Source: Bacteroidota bacterium (GTDB lineage: Bacteria; Bacteroidota; Bacteroidia; Cytophagales; Cyclobacteriaceae). Taken from it: a DNA stretch of 16,443 nucleotides. Numbering within the stretch: the first letter of the stretch is position 1; each line of letters opens with the position of its first letter. Location of the stretch: NCBI GenBank assembly GCA_003242315.1, contig QGUY01000064.1, positions 1 through 16,443 of the forward strand, given 5' to 3'. Below, piece by piece: positions 7,498-15,659 of the stretch. The position numbers and the translations under genes were made by a program. Below the pieces are notes generated by a model. The model made no database searches, had not been told where the DNA came from, and was given only the letters and a program-made list of their open reading frames with translations.

Positions 7498-8559
7498 ATG
7501 TTCATCGTAGACGCGCATCTCGACCTTGCGATGAACGCGATGGAATGGAACCGCGATCTGCGCATGCCCATAACTGAAATTCGCGAACGCGAACGCGACA
7601 TGAGCGATAAACCCGATCGCGGCAACAACACAGTAACCTTTGACGAACTGAGAAAAGGAAATATTGGCCTCGTCGTTGCCACTCAGATCGCGCGTTATGT
7701 GGAACGCGGAAGTAATCTTCCGGGTTGGAATTCTCCGGAACAAGCCTGGGCACATACCCAAGGTCAACTTGCATGGTATCGTGCCATGGAAGATGAAGGA
7801 CATCTTACGCAGATAGTCGACCTGAAAACCCTGGAAGCACATCTTTCTGCCTGGCACACCGGACATAGAACAACGATCGGTTACATTCTCAGTCTTGAAG
7901 GCGCCGATTCAATTGTCAACCTGAAGTATCTCGAAAAGGCACACGCATACGGGCTTCGCGCAGTAGGTCCAGCACATTACGGACCGGGGCGATACGCGCA
8001 AGGCACAAATGCTACGGGAGGATTAGGCCAACGCGGAAGGGACCTCCTCCGTGAAATGGAACGCCTTAACATCATTCTTGATGTCACCCATTTGTGCGAC
8101 GACAGCTTCTGGGAGGCACTCGATCACTTCAGTGGTCATGTATGGGCGAGCCATAGCAACTGTCGCACCATCGTGGACCACAACCGTCAGTTTTCAGATG
8201 AGCAAATCAGAGAGTTGATCAATCGCGATGCCGTTATCGGCGGCGTTCTTGATACCTGGATGATGGTACCGGGATGGGTACGCGGCGTGTCCACACCGCA
8301 GAGTACAAACTGCACACTTGACGTGCTCGTGAATCACATCGACCACATTTGCCAGATTGCCGGCAACGCGTTGCACGTCGGTATTGGTTCAGACCTCGAC
8401 GGCGGCTATGGCAAAGAACAGAGCCCCGCAGACCTCGACACTATCGCCGATCTGCAGAAAATACCCGCACTGCTTCAAGCACGGGGCTACAACCCATCCG
8501 ACATCGAAAACATTATGCATGGCAACTGGTTGCGTTTCCTCAGACGCGTCTGGAAGTAA
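7498..8559 (+). CDS. M19-family dipeptidase (membrane dipeptidase type)
   Basis: This 353-residue protein belongs to the renal-dipeptidase (M19) group of the amidohydrolase superfamily, binuclear zinc enzymes that hydrolyse dipeptides, often with a D-residue at the second position. The metal ligands are in place: His7 and Asp9 in VDAHLDL, the bridging Glu134 in LSLEGAD, His198 in VTHLCD, His219 in ASHSN, and Asp299 in GSDLDGGYG. There is no signal peptide or membrane anchor, so it is probably cytoplasmic despite the family name. I chose the ATG at 7498 because the catalytic domain starts at once and GGAAACAAAA precedes it. A GTG at 7474 overlaps the RidA stop by four bases (GTGA) and would add eight residues; that coupled start is a real alternative. 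It is last in the run that includes the permease and ridA, and ends 14 bases from the convergent M16 gene. Confidence 0.93.
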   Translation: MFIVDAHLDLAMNAMEWNRDLRMPITEIRERERDMSDKPDRGNNTVTFDELRKGNIGLVVATQIARYVERGSNLPGWNSPEQAWAHTQGQLAWYRAMEDEGHLTQIVDLKTLEAHLSAWHTGHRTTIGYILSLEGADSIVNLKYLEKAHAYGLRAVGPAHYGPGRYAQGTNATGGLGQRGRDLLREMERLNIILDVTHLCDDSFWEALDHFSGHVWASHSNCRTIVDHNRQFSDEQIRELINRDAVIGGVLDTWMMVPGWVRGVSTPQSTNCTLDVLVNHIDHICQIAGNALHVGIGSDLDGGYGKEQSPADLDTIADLQKIPALLQARGYNPSDIENIMHGNWLRFLRRVWK

Positions 8560-8573
8560 TAGCGTGGACGGGG

Positions 8574-11552
8574 TTAGCGACCCGCGCCCTCGATGTTAAT
8601 CCGTTGCACTTTCTCGTATCCAAAGAGCTCGTCCAGGCTAACTTCTCTCACCTCGCCGTACTTTCTCAGGTCGTTGAAGTTGAGTTTGTCGCGGCTGCCC
8701 AGGACCATGATGTTATAGTCCTTGTCCTTCACATACTTTTCCTGGAATTGCCTTACGTCCGCCAGACTCAAAGATGGAACCTTCTCATAGATATCCTTTC
8801 TCAGATCATAGTCGAGGCCACGCTTCTTCGCATTCAGGTAATTGAAAAGGACAGATGTACGGACAATGCGCTCGCTTTCGATTTGGTTCAGAATGGATTT
8901 TCGCGCAGCTTCCAGGGTGCTCTCTGACTCGGGCATTTCATTCATGATCTTCATCAGGGCAGCGATAGCCTCCGCCTGCTTATCTGCCTGCGTACCCACA
9001 TAGGCAAAGAGCCGGTCGTGATCCCCAGCCTTTCCCGGATGGGTGTAGCTGGCCGACACCGCATAGGCAAGGCCCTGTGCTTCGCGAATCTCCTGGAACA
9101 CGATTGACGACATGTTACCACCAAAGTATTCGTTGTACATGCGCGACAGGGGCGCCACCGAAGGATCAAAAACAGGCCCTTTCGCATGCATGATGATTTC
9201 AGCCTGGACCATATCGTAGTCAGTCCAGTATACCATTGGTTTGTCAATATCCGGCATTGCGAACTCTACAGGTTCAGGTGCAGGCTGCAGCTGTTCGGGA
9301 AGTTTGTGGCGTTCGTTGAGAATCGACAGCAACTCACGCTCGCTGGCGGGTCCGTAGTACAGGACCTTGTGTTCTGTTGTTGTAAGACTTCGGATGATCG
9401 GCAACAGGTCATCCGGCGTGAGCGCGCGAAGTTCGCTATTGCTCAACACGTTTGTGAACGGCGATTTCGGTCCGTACATGCCGTAGCTAAGCATCGCATC
9501 GTAGAGGATCGTATATTTATTTTTTTTGTTGTCCTCGCGCGTCTTCAAAATACCATCGATCATGTTCGCAAGTGCCTCCGCATCACCACGCGGGTTGTTA
9601 AGCAGTTGCTCGAACAGCGTCATGGCCGGCGCCATATTGTCGGCAAGACCAGTGAGCATCACATAGGTCTGCTCAGGCGATACGAAGACATTAAAGCTGC
9701 AACCAAGTTTGTACAATTCCTTCCGGAACTCTTCTGCCGAGAGGCTGTCGGTGCCCAGATATTCGAGGTACTGCACAGCAATCTGACGACGCGGATCGTT
9801 GTTGGTACCAATCTCCGTTAAATAATACAGGTTGAACAATTCGTTTTCTTCATTCTTCTTGTACAGCACTTCAATACCCTTGTTCATCTGTAGCTTGCTG
9901 AGGTCTTTTTCATAGTCGACAAAGACCGGCTTGATGGGTTCGGGATCGCTGGCAAGAAGCTGCTCATGGAATGGCGACCGCTCCTCTCGGTTGAGGGTCA
10001 CCTTGGTGATTTCTGGTTTCTCAACCTGCCGCGCATTGGGGTCCTTGCCGGTTCGTTTGTACACGACAACATAGTTGTCGCGATAGTGTTCATTCGCGAA
10101 ACGTATCAACTCCTCACGAGTTATCTTCCGCATGTCGTCGACCTCCTTCACCATTTCAACCCACGGCACATCGTTGGTGAACGCCAATACCATCTGGTTT
10201 GCGCGTGCGTAGTTACTTTGCCGCTGTTGGATCGCATTTTTTCTGAAGTCATTAATGACGGCTTCCAGCAGCCAATCGTCAAACTCTCCTTTCTTTATGA
10301 GTTCAATTTGTTCGAGGATGAGGTTTTTGACCTCCTCGAGGCTTTGACCCTCACGCGGAGTACCCTGAAACAGGTGTACACTGTAGTCTTCCATAGCGTC
10401 CACGAAACTCGTTGCATCGAGTACGCGCTGCTTCTGCTTCAGATTGATATCCATAAGTCCGGCTTCGCTATTAGCGAGCAACATATCGACGAGTTTCAGT
10501 TTGCGATAGTCTTCGCTCATGAATCCGTCAAAGCGGAATCCCATGTATATCCATTCCTCGAAAGGTCCGATCACCTCCTTTTCAACAGGCTTTTCCAAGG
10601 GCGCTTCCTCCGGCCAATTGGGGCGCGACAAGCTTGTGTTGGGTTCCCAGCTTCCAAAATATTTGTCTATCAGCGCGATGGTTCTGTCGTAGTCGAGGTC
10701 GCCGCCAAGACATATAGCAACATTGTTGGGAACATAGTACTTCCCAAAATACTCGCGTATTGCGGTAATGGAAGGATTCTTGAGGTGATCGATGGTACCG
10801 ATCACCGTTTGCACTCCATACGGATGTGCGCTGAAAATTCCAGAGTACAGCGCTTCGTAGGATTTCCAGTAATCGTTGTCGAGCGTCCGGTTCTTTTCTT
10901 CATACACGGCTTCAAGTTCCGTATGGAACAGACGGTTGACGATCATACGGAATCGGTTCGATTCTATGCGAAGCCAGTTTTCCAACTGGTTGGCTGGAAT
11001 GTCGTTAATGTAGACCGTGCGATCTTCGGTGGTGTATGCATTGGTACCCTGCGCGCCGAGAGCGCTTACCATACGATCGTATTCATTTGGTATTGCATAG
11101 CGGGACGCTTCATTGGATACCTGGTCGATCAAGCGATAGTAAGCTTTGCGCTCCGCAGGATTGGTGAGTGTACGATAATGCTGAAACATCGATTCAATGC
11201 TATCGAGCAGCACCCGTTCTTTATCCCAATCCAGCGTACCAAAATCAGATGTCCCCTTGAACATCATGTGTTCGAGGTAATGCGCAAGGCCTGTGTTGTC
11301 AGCTGGGTCGTTCTTTCCGCCTGCACGAACGGCTATGCAGGTTTGTATGCGTGGTGCAATTTTGTAGTCGCTCAGGTACACCTTAAGACCATTCTTGAGC
11401 GTGTAGATACGAACACCCATCGGGTCATTGGTGACGTATTCGTAGGTGTACCCGTTGCTCTCCGCTGTCTTCGTTTGATAGGCACGTTCCGGCTTGCCGC
11501 AGCCTAGCAGCAAGACCATTAAAAAGGCAGGGAAAATGGCTCTGTAACGCAT
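8574..11552 (-). CDS. M16-family zinc peptidase, lipoprotein
   Basis: This 992-residue protein has two pitrilysin-type M16 pairs in one chain. The N-terminus (MRYRAIFPAFLMVLLLGC) is a lipoprotein signal with lipobox LLGC and Cys18, placing it in the envelope, facing the periplasm or on the outer membrane. The first half holds the inverted zinc motif HYLEH (His91, Glu94, His95) and a downstream ELEAVYEE in which Glu219 is the likely third ligand. The spacing from His95 to Glu219 is larger than the usual 75 or so residues because of an insert at about 110-155, as I recall for Bacteroidota members. The second half lacks HxxEH and carries the usual inactive-domain segment REAQGLAYAVSASY. I start at the ATG at 11552; a TTG at 11576 would only spoil the signal peptide. 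It probably degrades peptides in the periplasm; substrates are unknown. It diverges from the S41 protease across 162 bases. Confidence 0.93.
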   Translation of the reverse strand: MRYRAIFPAFLMVLLLGCGKPERAYQTKTAESNGYTYEYVTNDPMGVRIYTLKNGLKVYLSDYKIAPRIQTCIAVRAGGKNDPADNTGLAHYLEHMMFKGTSDFGTLDWDKERVLLDSIESMFQHYRTLTNPAERKAYYRLIDQVSNEASRYAIPNEYDRMVSALGAQGTNAYTTEDRTVYINDIPANQLENWLRIESNRFRMIVNRLFHTELEAVYEEKNRTLDNDYWKSYEALYSGIFSAHPYGVQTVIGTIDHLKNPSITAIREYFGKYYVPNNVAICLGGDLDYDRTIALIDKYFGSWEPNTSLSRPNWPEEAPLEKPVEKEVIGPFEEWIYMGFRFDGFMSEDYRKLKLVDMLLANSEAGLMDINLKQKQRVLDATSFVDAMEDYSVHLFQGTPREGQSLEEVKNLILEQIELIKKGEFDDWLLEAVINDFRKNAIQQRQSNYARANQMVLAFTNDVPWVEMVKEVDDMRKITREELIRFANEHYRDNYVVVYKRTGKDPNARQVEKPEITKVTLNREERSPFHEQLLASDPEPIKPVFVDYEKDLSKLQMNKGIEVLYKKNEENELFNLYYLTEIGTNNDPRRQIAVQYLEYLGTDSLSAEEFRKELYKLGCSFNVFVSPEQTYVMLTGLADNMAPAMTLFEQLLNNPRGDAEALANMIDGILKTREDNKKNKYTILYDAMLSYGMYGPKSPFTNVLSNSELRALTPDDLLPIIRSLTTTEHKVLYYGPASERELLSILNERHKLPEQLQPAPEPVEFAMPDIDKPMVYWTDYDMVQAEIIMHAKGPVFDPSVAPLSRMYNEYFGGNMSSIVFQEIREAQGLAYAVSASYTHPGKAGDHDRLFAYVGTQADKQAEAIAALMKIMNEMPESESTLEAARKSILNQIESERIVRTSVLFNYLNAKKRGLDYDLRKDIYEKVPSLSLADVRQFQEKYVKDKDYNIMVLGSRDKLNFNDLRKYGEVREVSLDELFGYEKVQRINIEGAGR

Positions 11553-11597
11553 AGGAAGGGATTGTTTATCACCCAATTAAACCAAAAAATCACCAAA

Positions 11598-11605
11598 AAA
11601 ATATA
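11598..11605 (-). promoter_or_regulatory. Weak candidate -7 element for the M16 gene
   Basis: Read on the minus strand, TATATTTT matches seven of eight positions of TAnnTTTG, about 45 bases before the M16 ATG. It lies in an A/T-rich patch, so a chance match is likely, and no -33 element is visible. On the plus strand TATCTTGT (11667-11674) is a poorer six-of-eight match before the S41 gene. Confidence 0.22.
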
Positions 11606-11631
11606 AGGCGGCGCCCATATCCCCCACGCAA

Positions 11632-11643
11632 CGGCATTTGCCG
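11632..11643. promoter_or_regulatory. CGGCA-TT-TGCCG palindrome in the shared M16/S41 upstream region
   Basis: CGGCA (11632-11636) and TGCCG (11639-11643) form a perfect inverted repeat with a two-base centre, too short a loop for a stable hairpin and more like a site for a dimeric DNA-binding protein. It lies between the divergent M16 and S41 genes. No regulator can be assigned, and a 10-base match can occur by chance. Confidence 0.25.
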
Positions 11644-11714
11644 CGGGAAAGCTGGCAAAATTCGGGTATCTTGTGGAGATTTACTGGATACCCCTCAGGG
11701 GCGGCAAAACGAGT

Positions 11715-13361
11715 ATGAAAAAGCGGGTAACGGCACTATTGATTGTAGCGGGGCTTATTCTGGTTCTCGCTTTCTCGGAACCTTCTGACCGATATTTTCA
11801 GATCGCCAGGAATCTTGACATCTTCGCGACCCTGTTTCGCGAGGTGAATGCCCTCTACGTCGATGACGTGAATCCAAACACGCTCATCCGCACGGGCATC
11901 GACGCCATGCTGGAGTCACTGGACCCCTACACCAACTACATTCCCGAAGACGAAGTTGAAGACTTTCGCACCATGAACACCGGTCAGTACGGTGGCATTG
12001 GCGCGGTAACACGCGACATCGGTAATCGAACCGTGGTGTCAATGATCATGGAGGGATTCGCGGCACAACTCGGCGGCCTGAAGATCGGTGACGAGATTGT
12101 CAAAATCGATAACATCCCGCTGAGCGAACTGACCCGCGATGAGGCTGCTCAACTAATGAAAGGTCAGGTGGGCACGCCCTTACACCTTACGGTAAAACGA
12201 TTCGGAGAAAAGGACCTTATAGAACTCACGTTTCAACGTCAGAAGGTCAAAGTAAGCAACGTCCCCCACTACGATATGGTGGCACCGGATGTAGGGTACA
12301 TACAACTTTCCGATTTCACACCCGATGCCAGCAAGGAAGTCAAGGCCGCTTTGATTGAGCTGAAAGGAAAGGGTGCAAAATCCGTAATCCTCGACCTTCG
12401 CGGGAATCCCGGAGGCTTGTTGATGGAGGCTGTCAACGTGACTAACATTTTCATTCCGAAAGGCCAAAAGGTTGTCAGCACCAAGGGAAAGATTCCTGAA
12501 AACAATCTTAGCTATGAAACCCTGAACCCTCCCGTTGACGCTGAACTGCCTCTGGCGATTCTCATTAACCGAGGCAGTGCTTCCGCATCGGAGATTGTGG
12601 CGGGTACTATTCAGGACTATGACCGCGGGGTGATTCTTGGAGAGAAATCGTTCGGCAAGGGTTTGGTACAGGTGAGCCGTCAGCTTTCGTACAATTCGCA
12701 ACTTAAGGTAACAACCGCAAAGTATTACACACCTACAGGCCGATGCATCCAGGTACTGGACTACTCGCATCGGCGTGAAGACGGAAGCGTTGGCGCAATA
12801 CCTGATTCATTGAAGCGCACCTTCAAGACTACGAATGGCCGCACCGTCTACGATGGCGGAGGAATTGATCCCGACATCCAGACGGGCAATATGGAATTGC
12901 TCCCTCTTGCCGAGGCACTCTCCGAGCAGGGACATATTTTCGACTATGCCAACGAATACGCATACCACCATCCGAATCCCCCTGATCCGTCAACGTTTAC
13001 TCTTAGCGATGCGGAATACCAGCACTTTGTGAACTGGATGAAAAACCGCTCCTACTCCTACGTTTCCATGATGGAAACTGAACTTCGGAACCTGGAAAAA
13101 GAATTAACCAAAGAACGGTATTACGACGAGGTAAAGACACAGCTCGCACAGATCCACCAGGCGATCAAACAAAACCGCGACAACGAGTTGATGCGATACA
13201 AGGATCAGATAAAGATGCTGCTCGAACAAGAAATCGCCGCACGCTATTACCTCGAACGCGGCAAGGTGGAAGCGGGAATCAAATACGATGAAGCCATTAC
13301 GAAGGCGATTGAGATTCTACACAATCCGCAGCAGTATAACAAGATACTCAATAGGCAATAG
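11715..13361 (+). CDS. S41-family C-terminal processing protease with PDZ domain
   Basis: The protein has 548 residues. After an N-terminal hydrophobic segment (about 5-20, signal peptide or anchor) comes a helical region (25-90) with LDPYTNYIPEDE. A PDZ domain follows (about 90-175, with GGIGA and LKIGDEIVKIDN), then the S41 catalytic domain. The Ser-Lys dyad is visible as Ser290 in NRGSASASEIVAG and Lys315 in GEKSFGKG, 25 residues apart as in E. coli Prc. LDLRGNPGG (227-234) is a further hallmark. CtpA/Prc enzymes cleave or trim envelope proteins from the C-terminus. A charged helical tail of about 150 residues (400-548) extends beyond the protease core. I use the ATG at 11715, with AGGGGCGG upstream; a GTG at 11673 would add 14 residues ahead of the signal. 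The last three codons and the TAG lie in a tandem repeat, so the C-terminus may vary between strains. Confidence 0.94.
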   Translation: MKKRVTALLIVAGLILVLAFSEPSDRYFQIARNLDIFATLFREVNALYVDDVNPNTLIRTGIDAMLESLDPYTNYIPEDEVEDFRTMNTGQYGGIGAVTRDIGNRTVVSMIMEGFAAQLGGLKIGDEIVKIDNIPLSELTRDEAAQLMKGQVGTPLHLTVKRFGEKDLIELTFQRQKVKVSNVPHYDMVAPDVGYIQLSDFTPDASKEVKAALIELKGKGAKSVILDLRGNPGGLLMEAVNVTNIFIPKGQKVVSTKGKIPENNLSYETLNPPVDAELPLAILINRGSASASEIVAGTIQDYDRGVILGEKSFGKGLVQVSRQLSYNSQLKVTTAKYYTPTGRCIQVLDYSHRREDGSVGAIPDSLKRTFKTTNGRTVYDGGGIDPDIQTGNMELLPLAEALSEQGHIFDYANEYAYHHPNPPDPSTFTLSDAEYQHFVNWMKNRSYSYVSMMETELRNLEKELTKERYYDEVKTQLAQIHQAIKQNRDNELMRYKDQIKMLLEQEIAARYYLERGKVEAGIKYDEAITKAIEILHNPQQYNKILNRQ

Positions 13362-13399
13362 GCAATGGGAAGTGGGCAGTGAGGCAGTGAGGCAGTCTG
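13349..13399. repeat. Degenerate 7-8 base tandem repeat between convergent genes
   Basis: The units are CAATAGG twice (13349-13355, 13356-13362), CAATGGGAAGTGGG (13363-13376), CAGTGAGG twice (13377-13384, 13385-13392) and a partial CAGTCTG (13393-13399). The array covers the end of the S41 gene, including its TAG at 13359-13361, and the whole 43-base gap up to the glnN stop at 13405. It resembles GGCAATAGGCAGT-type repeats that I believe occur between genes in some bacteria. No hairpin with a T-tract is seen, so it is not an obvious terminator. Confidence 0.7.
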
Positions 13400-13404
13400 T
13401 ATGT

Positions 13405-15567
13405 TTAGCGAAGGAAGAGGAGTTCCCTGTACTTTACGAGAGGCCAGTCTTCGTTGTCGACGAGCAATTCAAGTTTATCGACTGAATCACGGATGACGTC
13501 GAAGTAGCGGGCTTTGATACATTCGCTGTACTCAATGGCCCGTTGCCTGGTGTCCGTGATCTTGTTGACGCGTTTGCGCTCGTTGATCATCTCTGATACA
13601 TTCTTCTTTATTATCGCGATGTGCTTTGATATCTGTTCGATCGTATTGATGACGGCGCTATTGTCGATACCCAAGCCTTTTAGTCCGTTAGCATTTTCAA
13701 TGAGTTTACTTTGGTAAGCGATAGCGGTCGGTATGATGTGATTCATGGCGAGGTCGCCGATAACACGTGCCTCGATTTGCACGCGCTTGATATAATTCTC
13801 AAGCTTTATTTCCTGGCGCGCATACACTTCCTTCCTGGTGTAGACGCCGTGCCGTTCAAAAAGCGACAGCGACTTTTCCGACAGATAGGCTTGTATGGCC
13901 TCCGGCATGGTCGCGATATTGGATAACCCTCGTTCCCTGGCTTCTTTTACCCATGTTGCAGAATACCCGTCACCTTCGAACCTGATATTTCGCGATTCTT
14001 TAATATACCGGCGAAGCACGTTGACAATAGCCAACCTCTTCTCGGTACCTTTTTCAATGCTGGCCATCACTTCGGAATGCAATGCCTCCAGCTGGTCCGC
14101 CACAATCAGGTTCAATGCCGTCATGGGTGTCGCGCAGTTGTCGCTCGATCCCACGGCTCTGAACTCGAACTTATTGCCCGTAAAAGCGAAAGGCGATGTT
14201 CGATTCCTGTCCGTGTTATCCAGGATGATTTCGGGAATGTGATCGATGCCCAGTTTCATGTACATATTGTCCCCTTTCTGAATGCGGACATTGCCTTTGC
14301 TTTCGAGTTCGTTGAGGACATTCGTCATTTGTGATCCGATGAACACGGACATGATTGCCGGAGGAGCTTCAGCGCCGCCGAGACGATAATCGTTGCCTGG
14401 AGTAGCGATGCTCGCGCGAAGAAGGTCGGCGTGTTCGTGTACTGCCTTAATGGTAGTGACGAAGAAGGTCAGGAACATCAGGTTGTCGCGCGCGCTGCTG
14501 GTCGGAGCGAACAGATTTACACCTGTATCCGTAATAAGCGACCAGTTGTTATGTTTGCCACTTCCGTTTACGCCTTCAAATGGTTTTTCATGGAAAAGCA
14601 CGCGGAGGTCGTGCCGCTCTGCCACGCGCTGCATCAAGTCCATCATCAACTGATTGTGATCGTTCGCAACGTTCACGCTTTCGAAGGCGGGAGCGACCTC
14701 AAACTGCGAGGGAGCGACCTCATTGTGTCTTGTACGTACGGGTATTCCAAGTTTCCAGGCTTCGATCTCGAAGTCGCGCAAAAACTCATATATGCGGGAA
14801 GGAATTGATCCAAAATAATGATCCTCCAATTGCTGACCCCTGGCAGGTGAATGACCGAAGACGGTGCGGCCAGCCATCACTAGATCGGGTCGCGCCATGT
14901 ACAGCGCCTTATCAACCACAAAAAATTCCTGCTCGCAGCCAAGCGACGCGCTCACGTGCTGGATATCACGATCAAACAGCTGACACACCTTTGTAGCCGC
15001 AACGTCGATGGCCTTCAGTGCCTTGAACAGCGGCCCTTTGGTGTCCAACGGTTCACCCGTGTATGAAACAAATATGGTTGGAATACAGAGCGTCTTGCCG
15101 TAAAGAAACATGGGGGACGAAGGGTCCCATGCCGTGTAGCCGCGCGCTTCAAATGTGCTTCTGATGCCGCCGCTGGGAAAGGACGATGCGTCAGGCTCCT
15201 GCTGTACCAGTTCGCTGCCTTTGAACTTTTCTATTTTCGTGGTTCCATCGAAAAAGCTGTCGTGCTTTTCGGCCGTACCTCCGGTGAGCGGCTGGAACCA
15301 GTGCGTAAAGTGTGTCGCTCCTTTGCTGATGGCCCACGATTTCACCGCGATGGCGACAGCATCTGCCGTCGTCTCGTCGATTTTTTCTCCTTTAATTATG
15401 GCCTGGCTGACCTTATTGAACACGGAAGGCGAAAGCGTGGCCCGCATTTGCTCCATGTCAAAGACGTTTTCATTGAAAAAGTCGGAGACACTATTGGACG
15501 GCAGCTGTGCGGGAATCGGCTTGCGCGAATTCAGGATCTCTAACGCCTTGAATCTCAGGTACGCCAT
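13405..15567 (-). CDS. glnN: Glutamine synthetase type III
   Basis: This 720-residue protein is the long GSIII form of glutamine synthetase, which joins ammonia to glutamate using ATP in the cytoplasm. It is much longer than GSI or GSII (about 350-470), and the length is typical for GSIII. Recognisable parts are THWFQPLTGGTAEKHDSF (86-105), the metal-binding Glu212/Glu214 in CEQEFFVVD, NEVAPSQFEVAP (282-293), the glutamate/ATP loop NGSGKHNNWS (334-343), NRTSPFAFTGN (455-465) with FEFRAVGSS (467-475), and the conserved IRFEGDGYS. A C-terminal helical extension with many Lys and Arg (about 580-700) is also usual. The ATG at 15567 begins MAYLRFKALEI. A -7-like element lies just upstream, and a terminator separates it from the DUF2807 gene, so it is probably transcribed alone. 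No GlnB or amtB is nearby. Confidence 0.97.
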   Translation of the reverse strand: MAYLRFKALEILNSRKPIPAQLPSNSVSDFFNENVFDMEQMRATLSPSVFNKVSQAIIKGEKIDETTADAVAIAVKSWAISKGATHFTHWFQPLTGGTAEKHDSFFDGTTKIEKFKGSELVQQEPDASSFPSGGIRSTFEARGYTAWDPSSPMFLYGKTLCIPTIFVSYTGEPLDTKGPLFKALKAIDVAATKVCQLFDRDIQHVSASLGCEQEFFVVDKALYMARPDLVMAGRTVFGHSPARGQQLEDHYFGSIPSRIYEFLRDFEIEAWKLGIPVRTRHNEVAPSQFEVAPAFESVNVANDHNQLMMDLMQRVAERHDLRVLFHEKPFEGVNGSGKHNNWSLITDTGVNLFAPTSSARDNLMFLTFFVTTIKAVHEHADLLRASIATPGNDYRLGGAEAPPAIMSVFIGSQMTNVLNELESKGNVRIQKGDNMYMKLGIDHIPEIILDNTDRNRTSPFAFTGNKFEFRAVGSSDNCATPMTALNLIVADQLEALHSEVMASIEKGTEKRLAIVNVLRRYIKESRNIRFEGDGYSATWVKEARERGLSNIATMPEAIQAYLSEKSLSLFERHGVYTRKEVYARQEIKLENYIKRVQIEARVIGDLAMNHIIPTAIAYQSKLIENANGLKGLGIDNSAVINTIEQISKHIAIIKKNVSEMINERKRVNKITDTRQRAIEYSECIKARYFDVIRDSVDKLELLVDNEDWPLVKYRELLFLR

Positions 15568-15585
15568 AGGTCAGTGTTTGGGGCA

Positions 15586-15593
15586 TAAAAGTA
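15586..15593 (-). promoter_or_regulatory. Candidate -7 element for glnN
   Basis: On the minus strand TACTTTTA matches seven of eight positions of the Bacteroidota -7 consensus TAnnTTTG. It ends 19 bases before the glnN ATG, a distance close to that of the exact element before leuS. Upstream is a T-rich stretch but no clear TTTG. Its place between the terminator at 15622-15657 and glnN favours a real promoter. Confidence 0.35.
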
Positions 15594-15621
15594 ACGGCGT
15601 TGAAGGAAATAAAGAAATATG

Positions 15622-15657
15622 AAAAAAATGATGAAGCGTACCGTATTGGTATGCTTC
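15622..15657 (-). terminator. Intrinsic terminator of the DUF2807 gene
   Basis: On the minus strand GAAGCATACC (15657-15648) pairs with GGTACGCTTC (15642-15633) around a five-base AATAC loop, with one A-C mismatch. It is followed after four bases by seven T residues (15628-15622). The hairpin begins two bases after the stop codon of the DUF2807 gene. This is a good rho-independent terminator, and it separates that gene from glnN downstream. Confidence 0.7.
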
Positions 15658-15659
15658 TT

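Noticed and set aside
9966..11507. Plus-strand open frame of 513 codons, and another at 9186-9821
   Set aside because: Both lie opposite the M16 peptidase gene, which has full family motifs. Their translations are rich in Val, Phe, His and Arg with no recognisable domain, as expected of antisense shadows.
11553..11576. TTG start giving an M16 protein eight residues longer
   Set aside because: The lipoprotein signal starts cleanly at the ATG at 11552; the extension adds charged residues before it.
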